The translations under genes and the position numbers were made by a program. Below the pieces are notes generated by a model that was not told where the DNA came from, searched no databases, and saw only the letters and a list, made by a program, of their open reading frames with translations. Of a stretch of DNA of 15,883 nucleotides, positions 7,031 through 12,580 are shown one piece after another. How positions within the stretch are numbered: position 1 is the stretch's first letter; each line of letters starts with the position of its first letter. Origin of the DNA: Actinomycetota bacterium (GTDB lineage: Bacteria; Actinomycetota; Actinomycetes; JACCUZ01). The DNA is taken from positions 1-15,883 of the forward strand of contig JAVEDA010000038.1 in NCBI GenBank assembly GCA_030841195.1. The letters are read 5' to 3'.

Positions 7031-7040
7031 CAACGGAAAG

Positions 7041-7655
7041 TCAGGCGGCCACGCGCTCCGGTGGGCCACGGCGCGCGACCGCATGCTCGAGCAGGTCCAG
7101 CACCGCCGGCAGGTCGCCCGGCCGAGGCATCGCCCGGGAACGGGCGGCGGCCACCGGCTCCTCAGCAGCCACGCGCACGACGCGCCAGGCCCGGGCCAGC
7201 AGAGCCACGAGACCCCAGAGCCAGTCCTCGCCGAGCCGGAGCAGCAACGCCGTCAGCAGCGCCGCGATGCCATGCCCGAACAGCATGAGCACCCCCGAGT
7301 GCCCCGGCATCGCCGACTCGCCAGCCACCTGCTGCCCACCATGGACATGCCCGGCACCCGCGCCGCTGAACGCTACGTGGAACAGAGCCTGCGAGCCGAG
7401 CAGGACCGCGAGCAGCGGGCCGATCGTCCAACGTCGTGCGGACAGAGCCCGGCTGGCCACCAGGACGGCAAGAACGACGAGCGCCAGCTGTCCGGGCGGG
7501 GGTGCTGTGCCACCAGCGGCGAGATGGCCCAGCAGAGCAAGGCCGCTTGCGCTGAGCCCGACGACCGCGGCCCGGACCGAGCGGAGAACGCCAACCGGGG
7601 CGCCGGCCACGTCGGCGCAGCTCACCGACGGCGGGGGCGCTGGCGCGACGGACAC
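7041..7655 (-). CDS. Histidine-rich multi-pass membrane protein of a copper cluster, function unknown
   Basis: A 204-residue protein that I cannot place in a named family. It has about four hydrophobic segments: roughly 30-48, 55-70, 77-97 and 120-140, with a fifth possible near 145-160. Histidines are placed as if to bind metal at one membrane face: His43 at the end of helix 1, His93 in GSQALFHVAF, His103 and His105 in the loop GAGHVHGG, then MPGHS (His119) and LFGHG (His128). The C-terminus (160-204) is basic and soluble. It is the first gene before copC, 80 bp away on the same strand, so a role in copper uptake or sensing is plausible but unproven. GTG 7655 has no Shine-Dalgarno; a TAGCCT box ends 6 nt upstream, suggesting a leaderless mRNA. 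Confidence 0.8.
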   Translation of the reverse strand: MSVAPAPPPSVSCADVAGAPVGVLRSVRAAVVGLSASGLALLGHLAAGGTAPPPGQLALVVLAVLVASRALSARRWTIGPLLAVLLGSQALFHVAFSGAGAGHVHGGQQVAGESAMPGHSGVLMLFGHGIAALLTALLLRLGEDWLWGLVALLARAWRVVRVAAEEPVAAARSRAMPRPGDLPAVLDLLEHAVARRGPPERVAA

Positions 7656-7661
7656 ACGCTC

Positions 7662-7667
7662 AGGCTA
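7662..7667 (-). promoter_or_regulatory. -10-like box of a leaderless transcript for the copper cluster
   Basis: TAGCCT reads on the minus strand and ends 6 nt before GTG 7655. It matches the TAnnnT consensus placed for transcription to begin at the start codon. No convincing -35 box is seen at the proper distance. Confidence 0.4.
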
Positions 7668-7701
7668 ACCCCCGGTGACATGGTGGGACTGCGCGCGAAG
7701 C

Positions 7702-8364
7702 TCAGCGGCTGATGTCGGGCTGCTCAGGCCTCGGTGCTTGCCGACTCTCGCTGCTCCCGCGTCCTGCTCGTCGGACCCGCCGTCGATGCCAGACTGCGGC
7801 GCCGACAAGGACCAGCAGGACGAGCAGTCCGGCGCTGCCGCGGCCGACGGCCTGCACAACACGCTGGTAGGAGGCTCCTGCGAAGTAGCCGAGCAGGGTC
7901 GCGCCCACGCCCCACAGGAGGGCGCCGGCGGCGTTGTACGGCAGGAAGGTGCGGTACGGCATCCGGCTCAGTCCAGCCAGGGCGGGTGTGACGGCGCGCA
8001 GGAACGCGGTGAACCGTCCGATCAGCACGGCTGCGCCGCCGCGTCGGCGCAGCACGTCCCGCGCGGCGTCGATGCGTGCCCTATGCCGTCGGAGAAGGCG
8101 CGAGGACAGCAGCCGCGGGCCGGCGTGCTTGCCGACCTCGTACCCGACGGTGTCACCAACAACGGCCGCCGTTACGACCAGGACCAGCAGGGCAGGCAGG
8201 GACAGTCGGTGGGTCGCAGCCAGCGCGCCGCCGAGGATGACGGCGGTCTCCCCTGGCAGGACGAACCCGATGAACGCAGCCGCTTCGGCGAACGTGAGCA
8301 GGCCGATGACCAGGTACGCGACCGCAGGCGGCACGAGCAGCAGGTGGTCGAGAAGGTGGGTCAC
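7702..8364 (-). CDS. DedA family membrane protein (VTT/SNARE-associated domain)
   Basis: A 220-residue DedA protein. The family acts in the cytoplasmic membrane, in lipid carrier or phospholipid flipping and in envelope and proton-motive-force homeostasis. Family marks are visible: FIGFVLPGE (31-39) with the acidic Glu39, GDTVGYEVGKHAG (70-82) with Asp71, and the re-entrant motif GRFTAFLRAVTPALAG (116-131) with Arg117 and Arg123, followed by NAAGALLWG (144-152). The last helix spans about 177-192, and the tail is basic and polar. GTG 8364 is chosen for the GGAGG about 8 nt upstream. It lies 46 bp before the copper cluster on the same strand, so some read-through is possible, but that cluster has its own -10-like box. 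The substrate is unknown. Confidence 0.93.
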   Translation of the reverse strand: MTHLLDHLLLVPPAVAYLVIGLLTFAEAAAFIGFVLPGETAVILGGALAATHRLSLPALLVLVVTAAVVGDTVGYEVGKHAGPRLLSSRLLRRHRARIDAARDVLRRRGGAAVLIGRFTAFLRAVTPALAGLSRMPYRTFLPYNAAGALLWGVGATLLGYFAGASYQRVVQAVGRGSAGLLVLLVLVGAAVWHRRRVRRAGRGSSESRQAPRPEQPDISR

Positions 8365-8504
8365 GCCCCGCCTCCGCCGGGCGGGCCGCCTGGTCGAGTC
8401 ATGTACTCAGTCTCGCTCGGGTACCTGAACGGCGCATGACCGGCACGGCGCGGTCGACAAGATCTGCGTCCGGGTGGCGCCGGTCGGTCCGTCTGGGGAA
8501 GAGA
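8365..8504. other. Divergent intergenic region between DedA and MFS genes
   Basis: These 140 bp must hold the promoters of two divergent genes. I see no -35/-10 pair of good quality and no clear operator; the least GC-rich stretch is around 8396-8412 (gagtcatgtactcag). Confidence 0.35.
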
Positions 8505-9821
8505 ATGGACCTCGTGGCTGATGAACCGCATCCGGCCGAGGTCGATCGGGTCGAGGTGTTGACGGCGGCTGCGGCTGACCAGGACGGCACCGCCGCCGAG
8601 TTCTCGCCGTGGCGGGCCGTTGTCGGCTTCGGGGTCGTGAGCCTGGCCGCCGACATGGTCTACGAAGGTGCCCGGTCGGTCACCGGCCCGCTGTTGGCGT
8701 CCCTCGGCGCGTCTGCGGTCCTCGTCGGTCTGGTCACCGGCGCCGGCGAAGCCGCCGCCCTGGTGCTGCGGCTCGTGTTCGGCCCACTGGCCGACCGCAG
8801 CGGCCGGTACTGGACGCTCACGGTCGCCGGGTACGGGCTCACCGCGGTCTGTGTGCCTCTGCTGGCCGTCACACCGTTCCTGGGCGGGGCTGGGCTCACC
8901 GTGGCCTGCGTCCTACTCCTCGCCGAGCGCACCGGCAAAGCGGTCCGGTCCCCCTCGAAGTCGGCGCTGCTGGCCCAGGCAGCCGCTCACGTCGGGATGG
9001 GCCGTGGCCTGGGCGTGCACAAGGCGCTCGACCAGGTCGGCGCGTTCGCCGGGCCGCTGATCGTCGCCGCCCTGATCGCGGTCACCGGCGTCATCTGGCC
9101 AGCCATGCTCGCCCTCGCCGTCCCGGGGGCTGGCGCCGTCGCCCTGCTGGTCTGGCTTCGGCGCCGCATCCCCGCCCCGGCTTCCGACCCCGCCTTGTCC
9201 GGTTCGACCGTGACGCGGCCCGCAGCGAAGCCTGCCCTGCGCGACGTGCTCCGTGCCGGTGCCGGTGCTGACCTGCCCCGAGACTTCTTCCGGTTCGCGT
9301 ACTCCTCCGCCGCGACGACCGCCGGCCTGGTCACCTTCGGGGTCATCTCCTTCCACCTGACCACCGAAAAACTTCTCCCGCTCGCCGCCATCCCAGTCGT
9401 GTACGCCGCCGGCATGGCGGCTGCCGCCGTGGCCGCGCTGGTGACCGGGTTCAGCTACGACCGGCACGGCGGCCGCGTCCTCTACGTGCTACCCCTGCTG
9501 GTCACCGCGGTCCCAGCCCTTGCGTTCTCATCCGTTGCCACCGTCGCCGTCGTCGGGGTGCTCGTCTGGGGAGCGGGCGTCGGGCTGCAGGACTCCACCG
9601 TCAAGGCGCTCGTCGCCGACCTCGTGCCCGGCCCACGTCGCGCCACCGCGTACGGCGTGTTCGCGGCCATCCAAGGCGGTGCGGCAGTCATCGGCGGTGG
9701 TGCCGCTGGCTACCTCTACTCGCGCTCGATCCCCCTGCTCGTCGCCGTGGTCGCCCTCACCCAGGTCGCCGCCCTGGTGCTGTTGATGCTCGCGCTGCGC
9801 GGCCGACGTACAGACGACTGA
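8505..9821 (+). CDS. Major facilitator superfamily (MFS) transporter
   Basis: A 438-residue, 12-helix secondary transporter. After a polar acidic N-terminus (1-34) the first helix begins WRAVVGFGVVSLAADMVYEG. The MFS motif A between helices 2 and 3 is GPLADRSGRYW (93-103), and the second half repeats the pattern around TGFSYDRHGGRVLYV. The middle loop (about 215-245) is polar, with PAPASDPALSGSTVTRP. The DMVYEGARSVTGPLLASLGA segment is shared with widely distributed uncharacterised MFS proteins, so no substrate can be given; drug efflux is possible. Start choice: ATG 8505, with GGGGA 5 nt upstream; GTG 8514 or the upstream ATG 8436 are alternatives. It is divergent from DedA and ends just before a heat-shock promoter. 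Confidence 0.9.
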   Translation: MDLVADEPHPAEVDRVEVLTAAAADQDGTAAEFSPWRAVVGFGVVSLAADMVYEGARSVTGPLLASLGASAVLVGLVTGAGEAAALVLRLVFGPLADRSGRYWTLTVAGYGLTAVCVPLLAVTPFLGGAGLTVACVLLLAERTGKAVRSPSKSALLAQAAAHVGMGRGLGVHKALDQVGAFAGPLIVAALIAVTGVIWPAMLALAVPGAGAVALLVWLRRRIPAPASDPALSGSTVTRPAAKPALRDVLRAGAGADLPRDFFRFAYSSAATTAGLVTFGVISFHLTTEKLLPLAAIPVVYAAGMAAAAVAALVTGFSYDRHGGRVLYVLPLLVTAVPALAFSSVATVAVVGVLVWGAGVGLQDSTVKALVADLVPGPRRATAYGVFAAIQGGAAVIGGGAAGYLYSRSIPLLVAVVALTQVAALVLLMLALRGRRTDD

Positions 9822-9828
9822 CGTCCGG

Positions 9829-9857
9829 TTGCCGTGCGGCGGTCGATGACGCACAAT
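9829..9857 (+). promoter_or_regulatory. Sigma-70-type promoter of the Ruc-like gene
   Basis: TTGCCG (9829-9834), a 17-nt spacer, then CACAAT (9852-9857). This fits the housekeeping consensus in both boxes and spacing. The last base of the -10 is the first base of the CIRCE element, so transcription would start inside the operator, near 9864. Confidence 0.7.
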
Positions 9858-9883
9858 TAGCACTCGACAGACAAGAGTGCCAG
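9857..9883 (+). promoter_or_regulatory. CIRCE element (HrcA heat-shock repressor operator)
   Basis: TTAGCACTC, 9-nt spacer, GAGTGCCAG. The left arm and spacer length match CIRCE (TTAGCACTC-N9-GAGTGCTAA) exactly; the right arm differs at two positions (CCAG in place of CTAA). It overlaps the promoter -10 and start site, the usual position for HrcA repression. HrcA is lost from such operators on heat shock. Confidence 0.9.
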
Positions 9884-9893
9884 CGCCTGGCAC
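9877..9893 (+). promoter_or_regulatory. Perfect 5'-UTR hairpin sharing the right CIRCE arm
   Basis: GTGCCAG (9877-9883), loop CGC, CTGGCAC (9887-9893): a perfect 7-bp stem that uses the right arm of CIRCE as its left half. It would lie in the transcript leader, 7 nt before the GGGAGGA ribosome site (9901-9907). Confidence 0.6.
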
Positions 9894-9911
9894 CAGCACC
9901 GGGAGGACGTC

Positions 9912-10286
9912 GTGCCGACGTACCAGTACGCCTGCACCGAGTGCGGCCACGACCTCGAGGCCGTCCAGTCCTTCACCGACGACGCCCTGACCGAGTGCCC
10001 CGTCTGCCACGGCCGGCTGCGCAAGGTGTTCGGTGCCGTCGGCATCGTCTTCAAGGGATCCGGCTTCTACCGCAACGACAGCCGGGACAAGAAGGCCGGC
10101 GACACCCCGGCCAAGGTCGATGCCAAGACCGACACCCCCAAGGGTGACGCCAAGAAGTCGGACGCCGGGTCCGACAAGCCGACCAGCACCAGCGGCAAGG
10201 ACTCGGGCAGCCCGAAGCCGGCTGCCGCCTCGTCGTCATCCACCTCGGCCTCGAGCGGGTCGTCCACAAAGGGCAGCGCCGCCTGA
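9912..10286 (+). CDS. FmdB-type zinc-ribbon protein with disordered tail, Ruc-like redox-regulated chaperone
   Basis: A 124-residue protein. The N-terminal FmdB/CxxC-CxxC zinc ribbon (residues 1-55) begins MPTYQYACTECGHDLEAVQS, with Cys8, Cys11, Cys29 and Cys32 as the zinc ligands, and ends in KGSGFYRND. The rest (about 56-124) is low complexity, rich in Lys, Asp, Ser, Thr, Pro and Gly, and almost certainly disordered. The same layout, and control by HrcA, is known for Mycobacterium tuberculosis Rv0991c (Ruc), an oxidation-activated chaperone that dimerises through its zinc cysteines and needs its unstructured tail. The CIRCE operator and promoter directly upstream here support the homology call. 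Start GTG 9912 follows GGGAGGA with a short spacer. Older database names call such proteins FmdB regulators; a DNA-binding role is less likely. Confidence 0.88.
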   Translation: MPTYQYACTECGHDLEAVQSFTDDALTECPVCHGRLRKVFGAVGIVFKGSGFYRNDSRDKKAGDTPAKVDAKTDTPKGDAKKSDAGSDKPTSTSGKDSGSPKPAAASSSSTSASSGSSTKGSAA

Positions 10287-10326
10287 CCCTGGTTGTGGAC
10301 GGACCTGTTGCGGGTGGGGGGCTCGC

Positions 10327-10332
10327 TAGGGT
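10327..10332 (+). promoter_or_regulatory. -10-like box of a possible leaderless transcript for the MTA phosphorylase gene
   Basis: TAGGGT ends 8 nt before ATG 10341, and no Shine-Dalgarno lies between. This is the TAnnnT spacing of actinobacterial leaderless genes. No good -35 is seen, and the gene may also be read from the heat-shock promoter upstream, 54 bp separating it from the Ruc-like gene. Confidence 0.4.
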
Positions 10333-10340
10333 CGTGAGCC

Positions 10341-11168
10341 ATGGCCTCCAGCACGTACGACGGACCGCGGGCCGACCTCGGCGTCATCGGCGGGTCCGGG
10401 CTGTACGCCCTGCTCGATGGCGAACAGGTCGAGCTCGACACCCCGTTCGGGGCGCCGAGCGATCCGCTGACCATCGCGACCGTCGGCGAGCGCACGGTTG
10501 CGTTCGTCCCCCGGCACGGCCGCGACCACCGGTTCCCCCCGCACCTGGTCAACTATCGCGCCAACATCTGGGCGTTGCGCGCCGTAGGTGTCCGGCAGGT
10601 GCTCGGCCCTTGCGCCGTCGGCTCGCTGCAGGCCGACCAGGGGCCTGGCACGATAGTCGTCCCGGACCAGGTGGTCGACCGCACCTGGGGCCGCGGTCAC
10701 ACGTTCTTCGACGCGGTCGGGCCCGTGGTGCACGTCGCCTTCGCCGACCCCTACTGCCCGGTCGGGCGGGCAGCGACGCTGGCCGCAGGTCGTGATCGCG
10801 GGCTGCCGGTCAGGGACGGCGGCACCCTGGTGGTCATCAACGGCCCGCGGTTCTCCACCCGGGCCGAGTCGTTGTGGCACGCCGCGCAGGGCTGGTCGGT
10901 GGTCGGCATGACCGGCGTACCGGAAGCAGCTCTGGCCCGCGAGCTCGGGCTCTGCTACACGTCGGTCGCCCTCGTCACCGACCTGGACGCCGGTCTCGAG
11001 CACGGCGAAGGTGTCACGCACGACGAGGTGCTGCGCGTGTTCGCTGAGAACATCGTGGGCGTGCGCGACCTGCTCGTCGATACCCTGGCGGGTCTGCCGG
11101 GCGCCGACTTCGACGATGAGTGCCGGCATGCGACCGACGGCCAGAAGCTCCCCTTCGACCTGCCGTGA
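10341..11168 (+). CDS. mtnP: S-methyl-5'-thioadenosine phosphorylase (MTAP/PNP family)
   Basis: A 275-residue purine-nucleoside phosphorylase of the trimeric MTAP type. It cleaves methylthioadenosine with phosphate to adenine and methylthioribose-1-phosphate, a cytoplasmic step in methionine and polyamine salvage. Visible motifs: GVIGGSGLY with phosphate-binding Ser19; PRHGRDHRFPPHLVNYRANI (57-76) with Arg58 and His59; NGPRFSTRAES (167-177); MTGVPEAALARELGLCY (190-206); and TDLDAG with Asp214 and Asp216. The two Asp, in place of the Asn of 6-oxopurine phosphorylases, favour 6-aminopurine (MTA or adenosine) substrates. Length is normal. It is coupled by a GTGA overlap to the SAF protein gene. 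Some relatives are annotated as hypoxanthine-forming phosphorylases, so the exact substrate needs assay. Confidence 0.9.
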   Translation: MASSTYDGPRADLGVIGGSGLYALLDGEQVELDTPFGAPSDPLTIATVGERTVAFVPRHGRDHRFPPHLVNYRANIWALRAVGVRQVLGPCAVGSLQADQGPGTIVVPDQVVDRTWGRGHTFFDAVGPVVHVAFADPYCPVGRAATLAAGRDRGLPVRDGGTLVVINGPRFSTRAESLWHAAQGWSVVGMTGVPEAALARELGLCYTSVALVTDLDAGLEHGEGVTHDEVLRVFAENIVGVRDLLVDTLAGLPGADFDDECRHATDGQKLPFDLP

Positions 11169-11839
11169 GCTGGCCGGCCCAGGCCGTCACGAGCCCCGTC
11201 GACCGGTGGCTGCGTGAGCTGCGTCGTGCGGTGGCCTGGCGGCGGCGACTGCTGGCGGCCGGCTTGGCTGCCGGCTCGGTGGCCTTCGCCATCCAGGCAC
11301 TGGCCCCTCCCCCACCTGCAGGCACCGACGTCGTCGTGGCCACCCGCGACCTGGCCGCCGGCACCGTCCTCTCGGCCGGCGACCTGCGGCTCGCCCACCG
11401 CCCGACCGGTGACCTGCCGCGCGGTGCACTGAGCATCACCGCGACGGCGACCGGGCGGCCGGTCTCCTCGGCCGTACGCCGGGGAGAGGTGCTCACCGAC
11501 GCCCGGCTGGTGGGCCCCGGCGTCCTGCGCGGGCTCGCAGCCGGCACCGTCGCGGCCCCGGTGCGGATCGCCGACGCCGAGTCCGCTGCACTGCTGCGCC
11601 CGGGCGACGTCGTGGACCTGCTCGCAGCCTCAGCGGTGCCGGACGCCCCGACCGGGGAGGCCCGGCTGGTGGCCTCGGGCGTGCGGGTCCTGCTGGCGCC
11701 CCGGCAGCAGCGGTCCGGCCTCACCGCCGGGCTCGGGAACGGGGCGTTGCTGCTGGTCGCGACCAGCTCCTCGACGGCGGCCAGGCTCGCGGCCGCGGCC
11801 GTCACCGACCGGCTGTCCGTCGTCCTCCGTGGCCCGTGA
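11165..11839 (+). CDS. SAF domain protein, CpaB (Flp pilus assembly)-like
   Basis: A 224-residue membrane-anchored protein. A cytoplasmic N-terminus with many Arg (about 12-28) leads to one membrane segment (about 29-47). A Pro-rich spacer follows, then a SAF domain (54-117: DVVVATRDLAAGTVLSAGDL, later GRPVSSAVRRGEVLT), and a RcpC/CpaB-type domain (about 118-215) with the signature RPGDVVDLLAA. CpaB proteins sit outside the membrane in Flp/Tad pilus assembly, but no other tad or pilus gene is in this window, so the role is open. The GTG start at 11165 overlaps the mtnP stop (GTGA), so translation is coupled. There is no clear Shine-Dalgarno of its own. This gene is common between fmdB-like and mscL genes in actinobacteria. 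Confidence 0.85.
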   Translation: MSWPAQAVTSPVDRWLRELRRAVAWRRRLLAAGLAAGSVAFAIQALAPPPPAGTDVVVATRDLAAGTVLSAGDLRLAHRPTGDLPRGALSITATATGRPVSSAVRRGEVLTDARLVGPGVLRGLAAGTVAAPVRIADAESAALLRPGDVVDLLAASAVPDAPTGEARLVASGVRVLLAPRQQRSGLTAGLGNGALLLVATSSSTAARLAAAAVTDRLSVVLRGP

Positions 11840-11915
11840 CACCGGTTGCCCGCTCTGCCAGGGTTGGGCCGCCCACTCCTCGGCGCCGTCGCGCGCCCAG
11901 TCTTCGGAGGCACAC

Positions 11916-12311
11916 GTGGTCAAAGGCTTCAAGGACTTCCTGCTGCGCGGCAACGTCGTCGACCTCGCGGTCGCCGTGGTCATCGGCACCGCATTCGCCG
12001 CCGTCATCAAGACATTCATCGACAGCTTCGTGCAGCCGATCATCAACGCGGCCGGGTCGTCCACCTCGCCTGCGCTCGGCTTCTTCCTCCGGGATAACGA
12101 CGCGAAAACGTTCGTGAACATCGGGGCCATCATCAGCGCGATCATCTACTTCGTCATCGTCGCGGCGATCATCTACTTCGTCGTCGTGGTGCCGGTCAAC
12201 AACCTGATGGAGCGGCGGAAGCGCGGCGAGGAGCCCGAGGTCGCGGCACCGACCGAGGACATCGTGCTGCTCCAGGAGATCCGGGACCTTTTGCGCCAGC
12301 GCAGCATCTAG
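11916..12311 (+). CDS. mscL: Large-conductance mechanosensitive channel
   Basis: A 131-residue MscL, the usual length. The pentameric channel opens under membrane tension to release solutes on hypo-osmotic shock. The N-terminal amphipathic helix and first membrane helix read FKDFLLRGNVVDLAVAVVIG and continue to FIDSFVQPIINA, matching the family closely. A short periplasmic loop (about 46-66) is followed by the second helix (NIGAIISAIIYFVIVAAIIYFVVV, about 68-91) and VPVNNLMERRK. The cytoplasmic bundle EDIVLLQEIRDLLRQ (114-128) ends the protein. GTG 11916 is chosen because CGGAGG lies 5 nt upstream and because it begins the conserved region; the frame is open upstream to 11829 only by overlap with the SAF gene. 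Confidence 0.96.
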   Translation: MVKGFKDFLLRGNVVDLAVAVVIGTAFAAVIKTFIDSFVQPIINAAGSSTSPALGFFLRDNDAKTFVNIGAIISAIIYFVIVAAIIYFVVVVPVNNLMERRKRGEEPEVAAPTEDIVLLQEIRDLLRQRSI

Positions 12312-12314
12312 CCA

Positions 12315-12331
12315 GCCGTTCTGCGGACGGC
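12315..12331. terminator. Weak bidirectional hairpin between convergent genes
   Basis: GCCGT-(7 nt)-ACGGC lies between the stop of mscL (12311) and the stop of the minus-strand small gene (12340). The stem is only 5 bp and no T-tract follows on either strand, so it is a plausible but weak shared terminator. Confidence 0.3.
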
Positions 12332-12339
12332 CCCGACAG

Positions 12340-12480
12340 CTACCAGTGCGGCGGCTTCTCCCGGATCAGCCGCTCGTCGTCGTCCTCGGCGTCGTCGGGG
12401 GGCTCGCCCCAGCCGCGGTCGGTGTCGTCAGTCGTCTGCTCGGGCAGCACCTCGTCGTCGTACCCCTGCTCCTCGCTCAC
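12340..12480 (-). CDS. Conserved tiny acidic actinobacterial protein ending PPHW
   Basis: A 46-residue protein starting VSEEQGYDDEVLPEQTTDDT, with RGWGEPPDD in the middle and the ending ERLIREKPPHW. About a third of the residues are Asp or Glu, and no membrane segment or Cys is present. The RGWGE and LxREKPPHW pieces are recurrent in small actinobacterial proteins of unknown function, which is why I accept such a short gene; a longer frame upstream to 12546 lacks that character. GTG 12480 has no Shine-Dalgarno, but TAGCCT ends 7 nt upstream, so a leaderless mRNA is likely. It is convergent with mscL and divergent from the sulfotransferase. No function can be given. It may be disordered except for the C-terminal tail. 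Confidence 0.78.
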   Translation of the reverse strand: MSEEQGYDDEVLPEQTTDDTDRGWGEPPDDAEDDDERLIREKPPHW

Positions 12481-12487
12481 ACCCACC

Positions 12488-12493
12488 AGGCTA
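12488..12493 (-). promoter_or_regulatory. -10-like box of a leaderless transcript for the PPHW protein
   Basis: TAGCCT on the minus strand, 7 nt from GTG 12480. It is the same hexamer and nearly the same spacing as in front of the copper cluster (7662-7667). Confidence 0.4.
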
Positions 12494-12580
12494 GGCGGCC
12501 TGCGTGGCGGGACGGTGGTGGTGGCCCGGACCACGGTGGCTAGCATCGGCGCCGACGTCCCGAGCGAAGGTGAGGTAGCC

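Noticed and set aside
9857..9883. HspR HAIR operator as an alternative for the inverted repeat
   Set aside because: HAIR is CTTGAGT-N7-ACTCAAG. This site has the TTAGCACTC arm and 9-nt spacing of CIRCE.
10308..10332. TTGCGG and TAGGGT as a full promoter before the MTA phosphorylase gene
   Set aside because: The spacing is 13 nt. Only the -10-like box is kept as a low-confidence leaderless signal.
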